A DNA stretch of 56,886 nucleotides from an uncultured Erysipelotrichaceae bacterium (GTDB taxonomy: Bacteria; Bacillota_I; Bacilli_A; RF39; UBA660): contig CACZXL010000006.1 in NCBI GenBank assembly GCA_902785135.1, positions 1-56,886 on the forward strand. The letters run 5' to 3'. The position numbers and the translations under genes are program-made. The notes under the pieces were generated by a model. The model ran no database searches and was not told the DNA's origin. It saw nothing but the letters and a program-made list of their open reading frames with translations. Positions 54,445 through 56,886 of the stretch are shown one piece after another (positions within the stretch are counted from its first letter, which is position 1; every line of letters starts with the position of its first letter).

Positions 54445-55923
54445 ATGGAAAAATTATTAGAAAAGATGAAGGAATATAAATATGATCCGACAAGTCCAGT
54501 ATTTCTAGAGTGTGTATTTAAATATTATGAAGGACATAACTATTCAGAAGATAGTATAATTGATATGTCTGAAAAACTAAAGGTTAGTTTTAATACAATT
54601 AAGAGTTATTTATCAGCTTATGTAACAAAAGTATTAAAAGTAGATAAACAAGATTTTATTGATTTTAAGAATCAAAAAAGAAAAGAGAATAAAGATTTAT
54701 ATATTGGAAAACCAAATCTAGTTTTAAAAATGCATAATATTGATACTTATTTTTTATGGACTACAGATGAAGAAAAAGAGTTATTCTTAAAAGAAATTTA
54801 TGAATATTCTACAAATAATAATTTTTTAGAAGAAACAACTATAAAAATGTGTAATAGACTTGGTATCGATAAAAAAAGATATTTAGAATTAATAAATCTA
54901 TATAAAACTGAATATTTAAATAATAAAAAAATAGAGAAGATAGAAGTAAAAAAAGAAGAAAAAAAGAATGAATTGAGTCAAGCAGATCAAGTAAGAATGA
55001 ATAATACTAGATTAAATACTGCTTTTGAAAGTATTATTAATTCATCTTCTCCAGAAGAAACTGAAAAATATATTAATGAATCTGGATACCAATTTTCTAA
55101 TCTTAGAGATAATTTTGATCTTTTTAAAAAGTTTTATTCAACCGAAGATATTAGATCATTTTATCAAAAAATGGTAGATTATAAAGAATTTAGAGACAAA
55201 AGAACTAAAAAAAGATTAGAAGAACAATTAGCGTTAGCAAAACAAGAGAGATTAAATAAAAAAATAGATGACGCAAGAACAATTATAGAATCTTATATAA
55301 GTACAAAAGGAGTCCCTTTTAGTGGTTTTTTAAATGTGCATCAAATTGATGAAAAATATTTTGAAAAATGCGTTAAGATTATAAAAGAAAATGATAAAGA
55401 ATTATATGATGAATATTTGTCATTAAAAGTTACAAAAGAAAAAGATGAAAAAAATTCTGTTAGAGAAATAGTAAAAAGTATTTGTGATGGTATTAGACAT
55501 GGTGTTATGGATAATGATAAAAAAAGAAAATTTGACGTAATTGATTATTTTGATATTACTAATATCCCTATAAAAGATTTCTTTTCTGAAGCAGTCACAA
55601 AGGCTAGTAGATCAGAATTAATGATTATTAAGGATTTTATTCGTACGAATAGAGAAGCAGACAAAGATAGTAAACTTGAACGTAGTATTATATTTAGTCA
55701 AAATTTAACAGTAAAAATGGAAATAGATAAGAATGGTAAAATAATTGAAGGAACAGGAAGAAAAATTACTAGAGAAGATAATGAAAGAATTGTTAAATTC
55801 TTAGAAGATAATAATTACCCAGTTAATAGATTTACTCATAGAGCTATTTTAAATAGATATTTAGATGATCATATATTATTAGATAGCAGTACAAATACTT
55901 TAACTAGAAAATTAGTTAAATAA
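54445..55923 (+). CDS. Hypothetical helical protein of 492 residues
   Basis: Unknown family. Mostly alpha-helical, highly charged, no membrane segment. The N-terminal part (about 15-65, YYEGHNYSEDSIIDMSEKLK then VSFNTIKSYLSAYVTKVLK) and a second stretch (about 112-155, TTIKMCNRLGIDKKRYLELI) look like two helix-turn-helix-style repeats; VSFNTIKSYL resembles a recognition helix. A coiled-coil region follows (about 165-290), and the C-terminus ends in a domain with EDNERIVKFLEDNNYPVNRF. It may bind nucleic acid; this is inferred from pattern only. GGGGTGA precedes the ATG and an extended -10 (TGATATAAT) lies upstream. Confidence 0.75.
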   Translation: MEKLLEKMKEYKYDPTSPVFLECVFKYYEGHNYSEDSIIDMSEKLKVSFNTIKSYLSAYVTKVLKVDKQDFIDFKNQKRKENKDLYIGKPNLVLKMHNIDTYFLWTTDEEKELFLKEIYEYSTNNNFLEETTIKMCNRLGIDKKRYLELINLYKTEYLNNKKIEKIEVKKEEKKNELSQADQVRMNNTRLNTAFESIINSSSPEETEKYINESGYQFSNLRDNFDLFKKFYSTEDIRSFYQKMVDYKEFRDKRTKKRLEEQLALAKQERLNKKIDDARTIIESYISTKGVPFSGFLNVHQIDEKYFEKCVKIIKENDKELYDEYLSLKVTKEKDEKNSVREIVKSICDGIRHGVMDNDKKRKFDVIDYFDITNIPIKDFFSEAVTKASRSELMIIKDFIRTNREADKDSKLERSIIFSQNLTVKMEIDKNGKIIEGTGRKITREDNERIVKFLEDNNYPVNRFTHRAILNRYLDDHILLDSSTNTLTRKLVK

Positions 55924-55978
55924 AACTCTTGATTTTAATATCAAATTAGACTATAATTTATATGCCGGAGTGATTGAT

Positions 55979-56470
55979 ATGATAATAGATTTGTCAAAGT
56001 TATTTTATAATCAAACTGATAGTATATCTATTAATGAAGAAGTAGAAATACCTAAAGATTATTATCAAAATAATGAAGATATTAAAGAAGTTTCAAAAGT
56101 ATCTGTTTTTGGAGATATATATGAAAATGGAGAAAATTTTACATTAGATTTAAATATAAAATGTAATTTAACTTTAATATGTTCTATATCATTAAAAGAT
56201 GTAAATTATCCGTTAGATATTAATATTGAAGAAAATATTAGTGAAAATGGAGAAAATATTGAAGAATTTGACAAAATTATCAATAATTCTATTGATTTAC
56301 TTCCAATTATATGGCAAAATATATTAGTGGAAGTTCCAATGAAAGTTGTTAGTCCAGATATTGAAGAAAAAAATATTTATGGAGATGGATGGAAATTTGT
56401 GACAACTGAGGAAGAAGAAAAAGAAATAGACCCAAGATTATCTAAACTTAAAGATTTTTTAAGTGAATAA
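55979..56470 (+). CDS. yceD: YceD/DUF177 protein
   Basis: 163 residues from ATG 55979 (GGAG 8 bases upstream; GTG 55970 is part of that site). Two features mark the family: CNLTLICSISLKDVNYPLDI, the strand carrying the otherwise conserved Cys residues, and the helix region DLLPIIWQNILVEVPMKVVS; the end DPRLSKLKDFLSE is also typical. YceD-type proteins are encoded directly before rpmF (L32) throughout bacteria and are linked to 23S rRNA accumulation. The same pairing is present here, with a gap of 17 bases. Confidence 0.9.
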   Translation: MIIDLSKLFYNQTDSISINEEVEIPKDYYQNNEDIKEVSKVSVFGDIYENGENFTLDLNIKCNLTLICSISLKDVNYPLDINIEENISENGENIEEFDKIINNSIDLLPIIWQNILVEVPMKVVSPDIEEKNIYGDGWKFVTTEEEEKEIDPRLSKLKDFLSE

Positions 56471-56487
56471 AGAGAGGAGTGAATAAT

Positions 56488-56676
56488 ATGGCAGTTCCAG
56501 CAAGAAAGATTTCAAAGACAAGTGGAAGAATGAGAAGAACTCATTATAAGTTAGAAGCAACTAACACAGTTAAATGTACAAATTGTGGTGCTAGTATTAA
56601 ACCTCATAGAATTTGTCCAGAATGTGGATTCTATAAAGGTAAAGAAGTAACTAAAAAAGAAGAAGCAACTAAATAG
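56488..56676 (+). CDS. rpmF: 50S ribosomal protein L32
   Basis: 62 residues from ATG 56488, with GAGGAG upstream. MAVPARKISKTSGRMRRTHY is the L32 N-terminus, and CTNCGASIKPHRICPECGFY carries two CxxC pairs (zinc form). The C-terminal tail KGKEVTKKEEATK is slightly longer than usual. It pairs with the upstream yceD. Confidence 0.96.
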   Translation: MAVPARKISKTSGRMRRTHYKLEATNTVKCTNCGASIKPHRICPECGFYKGKEVTKKEEATK

Positions 56677-56690
56677 TTGTCTTTTTTTTT
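56666..56690 (+). terminator. Terminator of yceD-rpmF
   Basis: CAACTA (56666-56671) / TAGTTG (56674-56679), then ten T residues after one C; the stop codon is in the right arm. Confidence 0.72.
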
Positions 56691-56726
56691 ACTATTTGTT
56701 AAAATTGTTTTAGAAAGAGGGATAAT

Positions 56727-56886
56727 ATGAAAGAGGGAAAATTAATAGTAGTATCTGGTCCTTCAGGAGTAGGAAAAGATACAATAGTTAATAAGTATTT
56801 AGAAAGTCATAATGAAGATCAATTATCTATTTCTATGACTAGTAGATCTATGAGAGAGGGAGAAGTAAATGGTGTTAATTATTACT
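56727..56886 (+). CDS. gmk: Guanylate kinase, 5' part only (cut by window end)
   Basis: Runs off the window edge after 53 codons. [20 protein letters not shown] is the P-loop of guanylate kinase (usually GPSGVGKGT; here Asp in place of the second Gly), and [20 protein letters not shown] is the GMP-binding segment. It phosphorylates GMP to GDP. AGAGGG precedes the ATG, and an extended -10 (TGTTAAAAT) lies near 56698-56706. Confidence 0.93.
   Translation, partial: MKEGKLIVVSGPSGVGKDTIVNKYLESHNEDQLSISMTSRSMREGEVNGVNYY

Overview
The window is a gene-dense, very AT-rich stretch (about one quarter to 30% G+C by eye) of a chromosome from a low-GC Gram-positive bacterium. TGA acts as a stop (for example divIVA and prsW end in TGA) and TGG encodes tryptophan, so this is not the Mycoplasma code. 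Gene order and content (infC-rpmI-rplT, dnaG-rpoD-trmK, sepF-divIVA-ileS, dcw-type wall and division genes, T-box leaders, L20-type leader) point to the Bacilli. The combination of extreme AT content and compact genome suggests an uncultured gut-associated lineage of the Erysipelotrichia/RF39 kind; that placement is inference. Strong homologues of GerE, GerM, SpoIIIAH and SigK show descent from spore formers and possibly a working, slimmed sporulation programme.

Layout. 1-3.9 kb: CBS-type pyrophosphatase, an unknown protein, pyruvate kinase. 3.86-4.44 kb: two tandem copies of what looks like a type I toxin-antitoxin module (30-residue membrane peptide, leader with a sequestered ribosome site, 5'/3' long-range pairing, convergent antisense RNA with its own promoter and terminator). 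4.5-9.1 kb: an HD/P-loop-kinase fusion, an XRE regulator plus DUF4097 protein, and a polysaccharide deacetylase. 9.2-20.1 kb: peptidoglycan and division genes (PASTA-PBP, mraY, ftsW, second deacetylase, murG, murB, divIB, ftsA, ftsZ) broken into small units by terminators. 20.1-21.7 kb: L20-type leader and infC-rpmI-rplT, with a likely AUA start for infC and an L20 carrying an extra C-terminal SAP/Rho-N-like domain. 22.4-25.4 kb: structured RNA, two tRNAs, PBP2, L33. 25.4-29.1 kb: ldh, efp, then a sporulation island (spoIIIAH, gerE, gerM) and tRNA-Arg. 29.1-32.2 kb: small regulator, a tiny unexplained transcription unit, an RNB nuclease-like protein, a papain-fold-like protein. 32.2-35.6 kb: membrane protein, then a peptidase-containing ABC exporter followed at once by two short double-glycine-leader peptides: a compact two-peptide bacteriocin or signal-peptide locus. 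35.6-43.0 kb: large membrane-anchored protein, recD2, sigK (minus strand), prsW, yqeG-like phosphatase, cohesin/cadherin-like surface protein. 43.1-48.4 kb: dnaG, rpoD (with doubled region 1.1), trmK, T-box and glyQS. 48.4-56.9 kb: zincin-like protein, sepF, divIVA, Ile T-box, cation exchanger, ileS (eukaryote-like type), unknown protein, yceD, rpmF and the start of gmk.

How it fits together. Most of the window is housekeeping: wall synthesis, division, translation and transcription. Control is visible as T-boxes, the L20-type leader, many extended -10 promoters and numerous short U-tailed hairpins. Three layers suggest sporulation-type sigma control: a shared GGAATTT element at dnaG-rpoD and at both toxin copies (sigma-H-like -35), sigma-E-like boxes before sigK and spoIIIAH, and a sigma-K-like box before gerE. 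The accessory content worth most attention is the tandem toxin/antisense locus and the exporter plus double-glycine peptide pair. All assignments come from reading the sequence and recalled family knowledge; no database search was run.
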